The translations under genes were made by a program, and so were the position numbers. Shown here piece by piece: positions 22,447 through 37,400 of a stretch of 64,000 bases of DNA; the first letter of the stretch is position 1, and each line of letters begins with the position of its first letter. Source of the DNA: Henricia sp. BOLD:AAB3569. Lineage: Eukaryota > Echinodermata > Asteroidea > Spinulosida > Echinasteridae. Below the pieces are notes generated by a model. The model was not told the origin of the DNA and searched no databases. It saw only the letters and a program-made list of their open reading frames with translations. The stretch is taken from contig JBBELK010000316.1 of assembly GCA_037783545.1 (NCBI GenBank), positions 434,001 to 498,000 on the forward strand. Direction: 5' to 3'.

Positions 22447-25400
22447 ATGTATCAGCCGCCTCTTGATTTCGGTAAGTATGGACGGAAGTGGCCGTGTTAT
22501 TTTGATCATGGTGATGTCATCTTGTTTCCGTTTTTCACCTTTTTTTGTTTAGTCCGGACCGAGCTATTTTCACGGTGCCGTGTACCGAACGACTAAAACA
22601 GGGCTGTATTAACGGCATCCTTTGGAAAGAATTCTGGTTATTTCTGTGAGAGATATTGGTATTTTTTTCGTATACATTGAACACGGATTTTAAGGAAATT
22701 ACCTCCTGGAATCAACAGATAATGTAATTTTAAGATATACTTCCCACTTGCACTTTTGTCGCAAATGTTGCTTTTCTGTAGAAAAATCACGTTTTCTTCT
22801 TCAAAAATTGCCTTAAGTTAGTGCACAAGATAACCATTCACGCGCGCGCAGCGCCCTCTGTTGTCGCGCTTACGCACAGACCGCTCGCCGCGTCATTTTG
22901 TGCATTACTTTATGCAGTAATTTTATCATTTATTTATCTCAGAAATGCAACATTTGCGACGGAAGTGTCAGTGGGAAGTATATCTTAGAATTGAATAAGC
23001 TATCGATTCCAATATATAAATTTACCCAAATCCGTGTTCAATGTATATGAAAAAAATACCGAGATATTTAATGTTTTCCTTGAAAATACTCGTTTGTTTT
23101 CTGTCATGTCTTAGAAAAAGCATGTGTTAAGAACATTCTGTCATGTCTTAGAAAAAGCATGTGTTAAGAACAAAATATATTTTTTTCCCGAAAGATAGGC
23201 CTACATGTACCATTTTTATTTCTTATGCTTGAGTTTCCAGGCAGTAACCAGGTGTGGAATTCTTTCCGGAATTAATACCAAGTTTTTCTTCCTTTTCAGC
23301 GGCCATGGGCATCCCGCCCCCCGGCCAGCCACCCGGCCAGCCACCCATTCGCCCTCCCGCCCAGATGCTACACATAGGCATGCCCCCTCTCCTCCCTGCC
23401 TTGCCTGCCGTGCCCACGGTGCCGCCCAAGCCGGAATCTACTAAAATGCCTTTAAGGCCAGGTTTTGGGAAGGAAGGACGTCCCATCGTGCTCCGGGCTA
23501 ATCATTTTAAGATCACCATACCTCATGACACTATCAACCACTATGATGTTACCATCACGCCTGAAAAATGCCCGCGTAGAGTCAACAGGTATTGTAAAAG
23601 TCCAGCAGGAATTTTAAAACAAAATAACAAACAAAAACACCATACACTTTTGCCAGTTGAGACTCCATGCACTAAGTCTATGAAACATGACATAAAAATC
23701 ACAAGTGTTTTCAAAGAAAAACTTAAAACTTTTTCACTCCTAAAAGCATGTTTCCTCACCAAATTTAAAGGCACAGGCTCGTCAGCAATGCGCGCGCGCG
23801 CCAAATTTGTGCCACGAAATACGCAGCTTCAAAGCAAAGGCATGGAGCTGCTTATTTCGTGTCACAAATTTGGCGTGTGCGCATTGCTGACGAGCCTGTG
23901 CCTTTAAACCTTCTGGGGCATTATCATGTCATATTAGGAAGAATTAGTGACGAACGTGTATGGTATTTATGCCTTTTTAAAAACACAATGGGAATTCCTG
24001 GCGGTGCCCAGATACCGCCTGGAATGTCTGTGTTTCCTCTGGAATTTTCAGATCGGGTTACTTTTTTTTTTATTATTATTATTTTTTTTTCTTTTCGTTT
24101 TTTTCTCTAGTTTGAAAATGTTGCTTTATGTCGTAAAATAAAACTGCAGATGGGAATTGCTTTTTAACTTTGTATTTAAAATAAAACACTTTAAAATAAA
24201 AATTTGTCTACTAAACTCATCTCTTTTCCTCATGACAGGGATGTAATGGACACACTCGTGAAACACACGGGCAGAATTTTCCAAAACTGTAAACCAGTCT
24301 TCGATGGTCGCAAAAACCTCTACTGCCGCATGGAGTTACCCATTGGCAAAGATCGAGTAAGTTTAGTGGTTTTAGCACTGGGATTGAGGTTAATTTCATA
24401 TACCATATTTTAAAAGGCAAATGTGATTGGCCAAAAGTTAAAACCAGGGTCCTTTTTCATAAAAGTTAAAAACATTCTTAAGTAGATTTAGGAACAATAA
24501 AATCAAATTTGTCCTATCTTTAAAAAAATGAGTTAAGAATGTTTATTTAGGAATGTTTCTAAGTGGGCTTTATGAAATAGGACCCAGGTCACTTCTACAT
24601 TAACTCTTTTTCAACATTTAACCCTAAATTGCCAAATATTTCGCGTTTTTGAAAAATCTTTGAAATTGGGTTTAAAAAAAATAAATAAGTTGTACATTCT
24701 AAAATTTGTACCATTGTTTTGAGAGTGATAAATACTGATCTATTTCACCATCTGAATCTGCAAAATTCCGAAAAAATTCCTCCCCAGAGAACTGCACGCG
24801 TTAGTCTATGGGCGCTGCCATCTTGGCTGCTCAGAACAACTTAAACTTTGCGCCCTCCCGTGGAACCCTGAGGTCATGCATGAATGATATTGCATTTTTA
24901 TGATAGAGTAGTACGCCATCTACCGATACTTTTAGGTCGTACATGTACGGTGTTGCCATTTTTGAAGGAAAAAATTATAAACTTGAGATCGTACATACAC
25001 GATATTGGCAATTTCGGAGTACATGATAGATCGTACATGTACGAATCTGTGTGAATCTTCTCACCAAAATTACATACTTTGCAATACTCTGAATCAACTG
25101 CCCCTGTAACTATACACAATGCCAGAACGTGTTTACACGTCCTCCGGCATCAAGTGGTTAATGAAACAATATTCTTTGCTGTTTGCCCCAGGTTGACTTA
25201 GAAGTGACCCTACCAGGGGAAGGAAAGGACCGTTCCTTCAAAGTGTCCATTAAATGGGTAGCCTTAGTCAGTCTTCAGGCCCTCGCGGATGCCTTAGAGG
25301 GGAGGATTAGCGTTATACCCTATGACTCAGTCCAGGCTTTGGATGTTGTCATGAGACATCTGCCATCCATGAAGTAAGTAATAGGGCAGTTTCATGATGT

Positions 25401-28400
25401 TGGACGTGCATTTTCGACACTTCTCCGAACTGACCTTTCCCACAGGGCCGGGTTAGCTAGGAAATGTACGGAGGACACAGTGTTGTATTCTGACTTTAGT
25501 TGATTTACATAAAGAACACATATGTTATGTACACCAACAACAGCGGTTATAAACAACCCATATACTTTGTCTGTTGTTCGTTCTTGTAGCTATACCCCAG
25601 TTGGCAGGTCTTTCTTCTCACCCCCGGAGGACTGCTTCCACCCCCTTGGAGGGGGCCGTGAGGTCTGGTTTGGCTTCCATCAGAGCGTCCGCCCCTCCAA
25701 ATGGAAGATGATGCTAAACATTGACGGTAAGACAAACTGAAGAACAAGTAAATTCCCTCGAAAAACCGAAATTACCCGTCGTTCGATGGACTCCAGTCGA
25801 ACTATAGTTAACTATAGTCGTGAATCGAACTTGGCCAATGAACACTTCTCTTTTAACCCTATCAATCCATATTCAGCCAAACTCCGTTTGACCAGAAAAA
25901 CCTTACACACAAATGAAGATAAAAGTGATTCCAACCATCCAATGCAAAGGTTCCACCCGAGATGATATATTTTTATAAGAAAATGATAATTGAAAATGAA
26001 TAAATATAAATCCTTGTTCACACTCACTTTTTTTACAAAGATGCCATCGTGTGAACGAAATCAGCTCCCTGACCACTGGTATTACGGCTTTTTTCCCGTG
26101 TGCAATAAATCCAGGGAACTAGCCTATAGGACAGTGGTTTCGCTCAATTTCTTGAAAGCATGGACACAGTTTTTTTATTTTCTCGGAACGTAGATGAGGT
26201 ACTGAGCTGACTTATACACAGGTTGGTTTTTATCATACACATCCTAAATCTCACATAGAGATATCGCCGTTTGTAACAGTTTTCATGTCCTCGTTATTTC
26301 TCCGTTTCATTAGTTTCGGCCACTGCATTTTACAAAGCCCAGCCTGTGATTGACTTTATGTATGAAGTTCTCGATATTGGCAGCAGCGCCGATCAGCGAC
26401 GACCGCTCACGGATTCACAGCGGGTCAAATTCACCAAAGAAATCAAAGGTACTGTTACTCAAGATTCCCAATCTCATTGTAAAGATTGAGATAATTAAAC
26501 AAGTTATGTCCGAATCAGGGTTGTAGTCGAGTCCATCACAAGTCCAGAGCCAATCAAATTAACAAGTCCAGTAACAAGAAGCAAAGGATGAACACACACA
26601 GAAGAATGCCTTTGTTGGAGTTCATTTGAATAGCTTATGACTTGAATTAAGACCCAGGGACTTGTGGTCAGTGGACTTGTGAGGACTTGTGATAGACTCA
26701 ACTGCAACCCTGCTGGATAATAAAAATAAATTATGGCAAACCTTTTACGACAAACTTGCAATTTGTAGATTAAATACTGATATGTTTTTCATGATACTCG
26801 TACCCACCCCTTCAAGATACAATGAACAAATTATTTTCAATAAACTCGTTTTTTTTTTTTGCCTTCTTTGCAGGACTGAAGATTGAAATTACCCACTGCG
26901 GCAACATGAGGCGCAAGTACCGTGTGTGCAACGTCACTCGCAAAGTCGCACAAGCCCAGACGTAAGTTGGTATCGCCACTTTTTGTCTGAGCTCAGAAAC
27001 TGTTTTACCGCAGAATATATTAGATTTCGATAATCTTCTTGGTTTTAAAGGCAAGGCTCGTCGGCAATGCGCGCGCGCCAGATTCGTGCCACAAAATACG
27101 CAGCTCCATAGCAAAGGCACGGAGCTGCGTATTTCGTGGCACGAATTTGGCGCTCGTGCATTGCTGACGAGACTTTGCCTTTAAATAATTGCATCTTTTT
27201 ATTTAGCTCTTGAAAGTCTGGAGTCAATTATCTCGAGTCAACTAAAAAAAGGTTGACAGGTACAAGCCAGCAAGTTCATAGGTCACCTCTACCCCACTAG
27301 TACTGACGTGGTTAATTGTATATCATGCTGGATAACTGGATAAAAGTTATAACAAAGTTGATACAAAGTTTTTCTCTTTTTTGTTTTAGATTGTTTAGTT
27401 GTTTATTTTATTTATTTTTTGACACAGATTTCCTTGGGAGCTCGAAAATGGTCAAACAATAGAATGCACAGTGGCGAAGTATTTCAAGGACAAGCACAGA
27501 CGCATATTACAGTAAGTTATGTAATTCTTGTTCTAGGAAATTTATGATCACAACTTACCAAAATTATGCACTAACCCAGTTTCTGCTTATCTAGTGGTCT
27601 AATGGTACACAACCATGCTCCTGATCGAGAGGTAGGGTTCCAGTCTCACTAGTGTCGATATGTTTGTGTCCATGGGCAAGACACTTAAACTCAATTGCCT
27701 CATCAACCTGAGCGATATTTGGAGAGCTGTTAGGGGAATGTCACAATCTAACTGCTGATAGGGTTGTGCGCCTTGGCGCACAACCCTGGTGATTCCCTGA
27801 TGGCAGTGGTAATAATGGCAACAGCACCAGGGGTACCCTGTAGGGGGAATGCCACAATCTATTAGTGCTGATAGGGTTGTGCACCTTGGCCAGGCAGCCA
27901 CCTAGAAGCGAATTGGTTCTGGTGATTCCCTGATGGCAGCGGTAATAATGGTAACAGCGCCAGGAGTACCCTGTAGGGGGAATGCCACAATCTAACTGCT
28001 GATAGGGTTAATGTTGGCCAGGCAGCCACCTAGTTGAAGTGAAATGGTTCTGGTGATTCCCTGATGGCAGTGATAATAATGGCAACAGCGCGAGGAGTAT
28101 CCTGTAGGGGAATGCCACAATCTAACTGCTGATAGGGTTGTGCCCCTTGGTCAGGCAGCCACCTAGTTGAAGTGAAATGGTTCTGGTGATTCCCTGATGG
28201 CAGTGATAATAATGGCAACAGCGCGAGGAGTATCCTGTAGAGGGAATGCCACAATCTAAGTGCTGATAGGGTTGTGCCCCTTGGTCAGGCAGCCACCTAG
28301 TTGAAGCAAAGTGGTTCTGGTGATTCCCTGATGGCAGTGGTAATAATGGCAACAGCGCCAGGAGTATCCTGTAGGGTAGACATGTGTGCTATACAGGAAT

Positions 28401-31400
28401 CTACCATTATTCTCTCACAACATGCATGGTTTTATTTTTTGTCCACATGGTTTTATTTTTTGTTTTCCTCCTAATTTCCTTTTTTTCTCAAATGTTTCCT
28501 TCTCCGCTAGGTACCCATTTTTGCCATGTCTTCAAGTCGGCCAGGAACATCGGCATACTTACTTGCCTTTAGAAGTAAGATCTCACCTTTATTTTAAAGA
28601 CAATGTTTCATTTGCGAGATAAATCTTTAGACGTATTTTTAGAATAAGGGCACAAAATATCCAAAGAATGTTGGTAAACTAGCCTGCAGAAATTTCATCT
28701 GCATAGATGTACAATAGATGCATATATACACAATAAATGTATGTACGCTATAACCATTTTTTTAAAAACTCCATGCATACTAAAATATTATGTAAGAAAG
28801 ACAGTGTGCATTGTTACGGACAGAGAATTTAAAGAAAACATAAAAATCACTTCAAAATTCTCCTTTTTATGGTCTGTACTGTACTCTAACTTTTGCATTT
28901 GGAGGTAGAAGCTTGATATTGTGGCCCATGTGTAGCGCAGCCAGTGGCTGTGCATACAATCCTATTGCAGTTAAACCTAGATAATCTGGCCACACACAGC
29001 TACTGTGTGAAATCTTATGAGGAGTTTAAGAATGCATAGTTCTGAGTTTGCCTAGTTAGCCCCGCCCCCTTGAATATTGTTGCTATGGCTCACACGCTAT
29101 CGTCAAAATGGCGACACACAACACACAAAGCAATGGGACTTTCAACGGAAAGCACAGATTCATTGGAGAAAACTCAAAGGTATTCATGTTTCAGGGTCGA
29201 CAGTTATCTTAGAACACACCGAGTAAAAGGCCAGTAATACAGGGATGTCATATCATGACATATGTGCTTTCGTACCTTTGAACAACGAAACGACCGGCCT
29301 TGAAACAAAAAATTCACCCGGATCATCGCATACAACACTGCACAAATTGTATGGGGCCGGCAGAACATCGCGTAATGTTGTTGTGATCGTGAGACAGTGC
29401 ACTTTGACCTATGTGGGTGATGTCTGCTAGCTCTGTTGTGATTGGTCGGCGGGTTCGGTTGATTGACAGGTCGGAACTATCCATTCTGACCACCTTCTGT
29501 TGTTTTCTTGGGTGACTGCTATACACAGATATTCTTGCATTCTTCTAATTTGTGTATTTTGTATTTTTCTTCCGTTTTCTGCAGGTGTGCAACATAGTGC
29601 CAGGCCAGCGCTGCATAAAGAAACTAACTGACATGCAAACCTCCACAATGATCAAGGTTGCTCAAATAAGTTGTCGCCTCCCCACGTGTGTCCACTCCAA
29701 ATCAAAAACAAAATTCATTATTTGACAACCCTTAATCTCAACCTTGAAACAATCTCCGTTGGTGTTTCACATGTTCAGAATTGGGCAGAAATAGATGATG
29801 TAGAAGAAAAGCAGTGCTTTTCAAAAAAGATAATTTGTAATAGACACTTTGCATTGGAGGCCATATTGAGGGCAGGTTCTCATATTTAAATGTGACAATG
29901 GAAATACCAAGTGGCTACTTATAGACCTTTATCACGGTGCGTCCATCTTTGTCTTGTTCCCCACAGTACGTGTCGAGTACGATCAGTGCGTCTGCGCTAC
30001 CACGCAATAGCACGTGTAATCCCCCAATGATAATCACTGTCCATGCTGCGCGCTCTCTTGATCGCGCAATGCCTGTGACATTGTGATGTGATGCACACAA
30101 TGAACAATTTCAAAACGGGACCAAACTATTTTTTTCTGCAAGCCTCGCTTTGGTTACGTTCATTTGAATAGGAGAAAAGGTCTATTGGGACAAAGTGCTT
30201 GCCCCCGAAAATGGTTGCTTTGCAAAAATACGCTGAAACAAATTGCTGCAAATTAAATATTTTAGCAGTGATTTTTCTTTTCACTTTTATCTGCATTCGA
30301 TTCTCCAGGATGTCCTTTTTAACAAATTTTTCTTCTTTATAAATTTGTTCTGCTAAAATCTGGCATTTCTGCTTGGAAAAATTCATTTTCCCCCCAAATT
30401 CTTTCAAATAGTTTGAAACTGAATTTGCTTTCTATTTGCTTTGCAACTTTTTATTATTATTAGTAATTTTGTCGGCCTTTTTTCCTCTCTAAAAACATTA
30501 TAGTTACTGCATGTGAAACTCCAACAATTTGCCTCATTGTAAACCTTGAAAGTCATCTTGATTTGGAGTGGATACACTTAAGAGGTTCCCCTTACTTGAA
30601 ACCTGTCAATGCTTTAACAAAGCTTGTAGCGTAGGGTTTTATTTATTTATTATTTTTTTCTGTAGAAACCATTTTTAAAATGGTCTAATTTTTGCTCACA
30701 TGGGCCCAGTTTCATTGACAGGTCAGAGCTATGAATTAGCTAGGATTTAGTTAAGACTTAGCGCTAACAATGGGTTGTTTAGCTAGATTTGGGTTTTTAT
30801 TAATTAGATAGTAAAAGCTTTGCCGTATTTAGTCAAAACTGAAGATTAGTTAGATTTTTTTTAAAAGCAAGATCGAGTTTTTGGTTTACGTTGGAAAGGG
30901 TATGTATGAATTTAATGTTTTGTCATATTTGGTAAATTCTGTAATCGGGAAATTACAAGAAAAAAGCTATAAAAAAATATTATTCATAATATCCAAAGCT
31001 TTTAATATGGTACATGGGTCATTCCCAAAAATAGGGGTCCATAATGTTTGGTGTCCCATTTACGTACGACACTCTCTGCTTCAAAAATCACCATTTATGA
31101 CCACAGATTCTTAGTAATGGACTGTGGCCTGTGATTATAGGGGGCAGCATCATTTTCTTCAATATTTTGTTTTCTGATTCAAGAAATATATTTAAAACAA
31201 AAGACCATAAAGGCTTATAATTTGGTATTGGATAGGAGTTTGGTGTCCCGGGTTACCTACGCCAATGAAAATTGGCTGTAGAATGAGTTTGCATTAACCT
31301 TGGTGCCATATCTACACATAAACATTAAATTTGAGTGGCATTTGTTCAAATAAAAATAATTATCTTCTTTCAATCACTAAAAACACTTGGAAATCTTAAA

Positions 31401-34400
31401 AAGCATGTCACACTTTTGGACCCCTAATTTTGGGAATTACCCACATGTGTTCCAACTTAGCGTTATCAAAATCCTTTAGTTTTAAAAACAATAAGCAAAT
31501 TATTTGTCTTAAAATGTTTGTTGACTCCACTGAGGTTGAAATTATGATTTTTTTCAGATTTCGATTCCATCATTATTTGCATCTTGGCAGATAAAATCAT
31601 AGATTGATTTTGATAAATTTTGATTTTTTGACAGGCCACTGCTCGATCAGCGCCGGACAGGGAAAGGGAAATCAACAATTTGGTAAGTGGTATTATATAG
31701 GAGCCTGCCAGAGAATCTGTGTTTGCCGTGAAAAAGCTGGTTCAAGCTTTCTCCGAGACTTAAAGGCCCTGTAGATGATCTGTTTTTGAGCGATTCTGCG
31801 AATAAAACCATTATAAATCAAAAGACAGACATCAACAAACCACGTTTAAAAAAACCATGAAAATCCATATGCGTTTTCCTGGTCTTGGCGGGGTGTCTCA
31901 AATATTCGTTCTCAGTTGATCGGGTACTATGTGGCTTGCGCCATGCACTCTGTGGCGCACATCATATACTGCGTGTGCGCGCGATCCATAAAAATGCATC
32001 GCGTTAGAACACGCACACACAGTACACAGTACACAGCGCCCATGCATTTTGGACCGCGTAGATGCGAACCAAAAATAAGTAAATCGTTTGCAAACGATCT
32101 AAATAATTTAATTTTTACGGATTATTTTTTGGTCAAATTATATCATTTTGAGCGGAAACCTTTCATTGGATAGTTGCTATTAATTCAATCTTTACTTTCA
32201 GAACTTTTCCCCCTGTAAACTCGTTGATTACTTTTTGGGGTCATTGCAAATGATACACTGGGCCTTTAAGTGTTTTCAAGGCAATTTAAGTGCACTGCAT
32301 TTTTTAAATTTGCATTTTAAAGCTGATGTATTAGATTTCATTCAATTTACAGGTGCACCGAGCCCAATTCAATACTGACCCCTACGTACAGGAATTCAGC
32401 CTTAACATCAGCACTGACATGGTTCGCATCGAGGGACGAGTTCTCCAGCCACCCAAGATCCAATATGGAGGAAGGGTTAGTGCAACGCTAAGAGGGCGCT
32501 GTTTGGGGCATATCGCTTTAGGAACATATAGTAACAGATTTTGTTTATGGCTTACAACAAGCAACATGTTAAAATAATATTTAAATAATAAACAAGGGTT
32601 ATAAAAGTTGCAGCAAGTTGGGAAAAAGTGGTATCTTTTCTGGACAACTATTGTGATTTTTCTGTGAGTGACTGATTTGACATCGCAGCTTTGCTCATGT
32701 AAATTTGTAATAGCATAAGTTTTAACCCCCAAAACAACTTCCAAACAGGGTTTTTATGACTGTAACTGTAGCAGTTGCGAATACTAGATTTCAGTGTTAA
32801 AAATAACCATTTTATGGTCCATTAATTTGGATAAATTTGCTCAATATCACAAAACAAAGATCTCATCCCAGTTATAGTGGAATCAATTTGTTTTTTTTTT
32901 TTTTTTTATTACAGCAACAAGGAGGCCGCATGTTAGCCATCCCCACCCAGGGTGTATGGGACATGCGAGGCAAACAGTTCCACACCGGTGTCCGGATCAA
33001 CACATGGGCCATCGCTTGCTTCGCTCAGCAGCACCAGTGTAAAGAAGAAGCACTCAAGTAAGTCAAGACAATCACATGATTGGAAAACAGGAACATCATT
33101 GGATAACTAAAGAATAATGTTTATAAACTGCCTTGTAGAAATTTCAACCACATTAATGCAGTACTACTTCAGAAAGCCTGACAGATTCATGCATGTGTTT
33201 TGTGTTGAAATAAATGGTACAAAAATGTCTGCAGACAACTTTTAAAAAAACCACAAAACACCCACAGTCACGCCGCTAGTCACGCCAGTTTACTTTGTTC
33301 TTGAATTTTACAGGAATTTTACGAGTCAACTTCAGAAGATTTCCAGCGATGCTGGCATGCCTATAGTCAGCCAGCCCGTGTTCTGCAAGTATGCCCAGGG
33401 CTCGGACCAAGTCGAGCCCATGTTCCGTTATTTGAAGAGGCAGTTCCCTGACTTGCAACTCATTGTGGTGGTTCTGCCTGGGAAGACACCAGTCTATGGT
33501 ATAATAAACAATTTCTTACTGTCAAATTGTTTCATAGATTTTTCCTGAAAATATTTTAATTCTAACTCTAAAAAAATTGGGCGTGTGAATAAACCTTCAC
33601 ACAAATCATATTTTGACCCCTGACCTCGTAGTAAACAGCAGCTTGCCGAGATTCCAGGGGCCGACTCCACACAAAACGCTTTTGGCCAATCACATTTGCC
33701 TTTTTAAAAAACTGGTATTTTGTGCCAAAAATAATTCCGGCGTCAACTGGTTCATTTTGAGAAAAGTGTTTTTTGTAGGAAAATATCTCAATTATCAAAA
33801 TAGGTTCTAGATCTGAGGAAAACCTGTTTTATGTTTTTTTCTTCCATATTAGCTGAAGTCAAAAGAATAGGGGACACCCTCCTGGGCATCGCAACGCAGT
33901 GCGTCCAGATGAAGAACGTGAATCGAACCACGGCCCAGACGTTATCCAACCTGTGTCTGAAGATCAATGTCAAACTGGGCGGGGTCAATAACATCCTGGT
34001 CCCCAATCAGAGGTGGGTTGGCACAAGGTTGAGTTCAATGTTATGTTGTTGTAATTGCATATCAATTACAATTCATTGCATATTCATTGCATATTCATTG
34101 AATATTCATAAATATTCATAAATATTCATAAATATTCATAAATATTCATAAATATCATATATATTCATAAATATTTATACATCATAAATATTTAGAAATA
34201 TTCATACATCATAAATATTCATAAATATTTATACATCATAAATATTCAGAAATATTCATAAGCATTACCATTCAAAATCATCTTGTGCTTCTTTCCTAAC
34301 AGGCCAGCTCTCTTCCGCCAGCCCGTTATTTTCCTAGGAGCTGACGTAACTCACCCTCCAGCCGGTGACGACAAAAAGCCATCCATTGCTGCTGTAAGAA

Positions 34401-37400
34401 GAAAAAAAGATTGTTAAATTTTAAAGATAGATTACAGGATTGAAAAACTGTTACAAACATTATCTTCATGTGTGATTGAGGATGTGTATGATAAAAACCA
34501 ACCTGTGTATAAGTTGGCTCAGTACCTCATCTACATTAGATAGATTACATGATTGTAAAACTGTTACAAACGGCGTTATCTCCATGTGTGATTGAGGATG
34601 TGTATGATAAAAACCAACCTGTGTATAAGTCAGCTCAGTACCTCATCTACATTAGATAGATTACATGATTGTAAAACTGTTACAAACGGCGTTATCTCCA
34701 TGTGTGATTGAGGATGTGTATGATAAAAACCAACCTGTGTATAAGTCAGCTCAGTACCTCATCTACGTTAGATAGATTACAGGATTGGGAAACTGTTACA
34801 AACAGCGTTATCTCCACATGTGATTGAGGATGTGTATGATAAAAACCAACCTGTGTATAAGTCAGCTTGGTCCCTCATCCACGTTAGGAGAAAACCAGGA
34901 AAAACTGTCTGTGACTTCAAGAAATTGTGGGAAGCCACTGTCCTATTAAGGCTGGTTCTTTGGTAACGTTAAGTAATGTTCCTTGTCAAGGTCAATAAAT
35001 AAAATTATCAAGTAGTAGCTACTCATACGGAACACAAGATTTGAAAGAGGATGAGTCAAGCTATGAGTACATGCCTATCAATGCATAGTTCCGACCTGTC
35101 AATCAACCGAACCCGCCGACCAATCACAACAGAGCTAGCAGATATCACCCACATAGGTCAAAGTACACTGTACGCTCACAACATCACGCGATGTTCTGCC
35201 CCATACAATTTGTACAGTGTTGTATGCAATGATTTGGGTGAATTTTTGGCTTCAAGGCCGGTCGTTTCGTTGTTCAAAGGTACAAAAGCACGTATGTCAT
35301 GATATGACATCCCTGTATTACTGGCCCTTTACTCAATGTGTTCTAAGATAACTGTCGACCCTGAAACATGAATACCTTTGAGTTTTCTCCAATGAATCCG
35401 TGCTTTCCGTCGAAAGTCCCATTGCTTTGTGCGTTGTGTGTCGCCATAGCAACAATATCCAAGGGGGTGGAGTTAACTGGGCAAACTCGGAACTATGCAT
35501 TGAGGGTGTGTTTGCAAAAACTTTGAATTTCACTGAGTTGACATGGAAGAATTACAGGGCGGTTTGGGGTGCTAACAGGTTAATATCCCCCTTTGGTATT
35601 GACAGGTTGTGGGCAGCATGGACGCTCACCCCAGTCGCTACACGGCCAGCGTACACGTCCAACAGCATCGACAAGAGATCATCGCTGATCTTAAGGTCAT
35701 GGTGCGAGAGATACTCATTCAGTTCTATCAGACGACTCGATTCAAGCCAGCTCGTATTATACTGTACAGGGATGGCGTGAGTGAGGGACAATTCCCACAG
35801 GTAAGAAATGGAAAATGGAAAGGGGTAATTCTCAAAATTAGGGTTCAAAATGTTTGGTGTCCCATTTATTTACGACACCCTGTGTATCAAAAATTTCCAC
35901 TCATGATCACAGATTCTAAGTAATAGACTGTGGCCTGTGATTACAGGGTACAGCACCAACTTCTTTCAATACTGACAAATATTTTAAACAAAAGACCATA
36001 GAGGCTCATAATATGTTACATTATATTGAATAGGAATTTGGTGTCCCAGGTTACCTACGCCAATGAAAATTAGCTGTAGAATGAGTTTGCATTAACCTTG
36101 GTGCCTTATCCACACACAAACGTTAAATTTAAGTGGCATTTATGGAAATTAAAATTAATATTTTGTACTGGAAAACCACTTTCAATCACTAAACACACTT
36201 GAAAATCTTTCAAAGCATGTCACACTTTTGGACCCCTAATTTTGGTAATTACCCAAAGACAGATTACATGATTGGAAAACTTTTGATAACAGGAACAACG
36301 GCATTACTAAAGAATGATGTTGATGAACTGCCTTGTAGAGATTTCAGCCACATAGATGCAGTAATACTTCAGAAAACCTGAAAAATCCATGCATGTTTTT
36401 TGTGTTGAATAAATAATAAACAAATTGTCTGCAGACTTTTTTTTTAAAACACCTTCAGTTGGCAATTTCTTCCACAAAGGTACCATTTTACACAGGAAAA
36501 AATCATGTGGTGTTTGTTACCATTGCTATCAATATCTATAGTTGGGTTTTTCTTGTCATCTCGATTTTATGTAAATTTCCTATTTTTAGGTGCTGGCCCA
36601 TGAGTTACGTGCAATCAGAGAAGCCTGCATGTCCCTGGAGGCAGGGTACCAGCCCGGAATCACATTCATCGCTGTGCAGAAACGGCACCATACTAGACTG
36701 TTCTGTGCTGACAAGAAGGAACAGGTATTGACAAGAAATTTCCTTAATCTGATTGGGTAATGGTTAAGGACACCACTAGATTTTGGGCGACTTTGGACCT
36801 GGGGCCAAATTTATAGAACTGTTAAGCACAAAAAATTGCGTAGCACAAAATTTATTCGCTTTGCGAAAATGGGTTTCGAGTAAAAAATGTCAGTCAACCT
36901 GTGTTCGTAGAAATAGTAGCAGATTACCAGTCAGTTGTAATGCACATCACAATTGACTGTGGGGTACTGTGTCCGAGTGGTTTGGGTCGTTAACTCTCAA
37001 CACTCGGTGAAAACTTGGTGTTGCAGGTTCGACACCCGGTCGCGGTACTCATGAGCAAGTCCAGTGTGCTGTGTAATGCACTTAAAAGATCCCATACCAC
37101 TCTTTGGTGAAGAGTTAGGGGATTCCCTGGTGTCTCTGGCCGTCGGCTGCCAATGGTGCCACCCACCTATGTATCTCGTTGTTCACGTAGAACATACTTG
37201 GGCTGTGATTTGAAGTTCATTAAACCCATTAAAAAATCCAATTGTCACTGGGTGAAAACAAATTTTGAAACTTTAACGGGATGTCAGCACTGTGTACTAA
37301 GACTTGATTATTATGTTGAATTAATTTGTTGTTTTCTTGACCCACAGATTGGCAAGAGTGGTAACATCCCCGCTGGTACTACGGTCGATACCGGCATCAC

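Noticed and set aside
31916..32173. Cys/His-containing 85-aa frame
   Set aside because: It lies inside the TTAAAGGCCCTG MITE in an Argonaute intron; no splice or family support.
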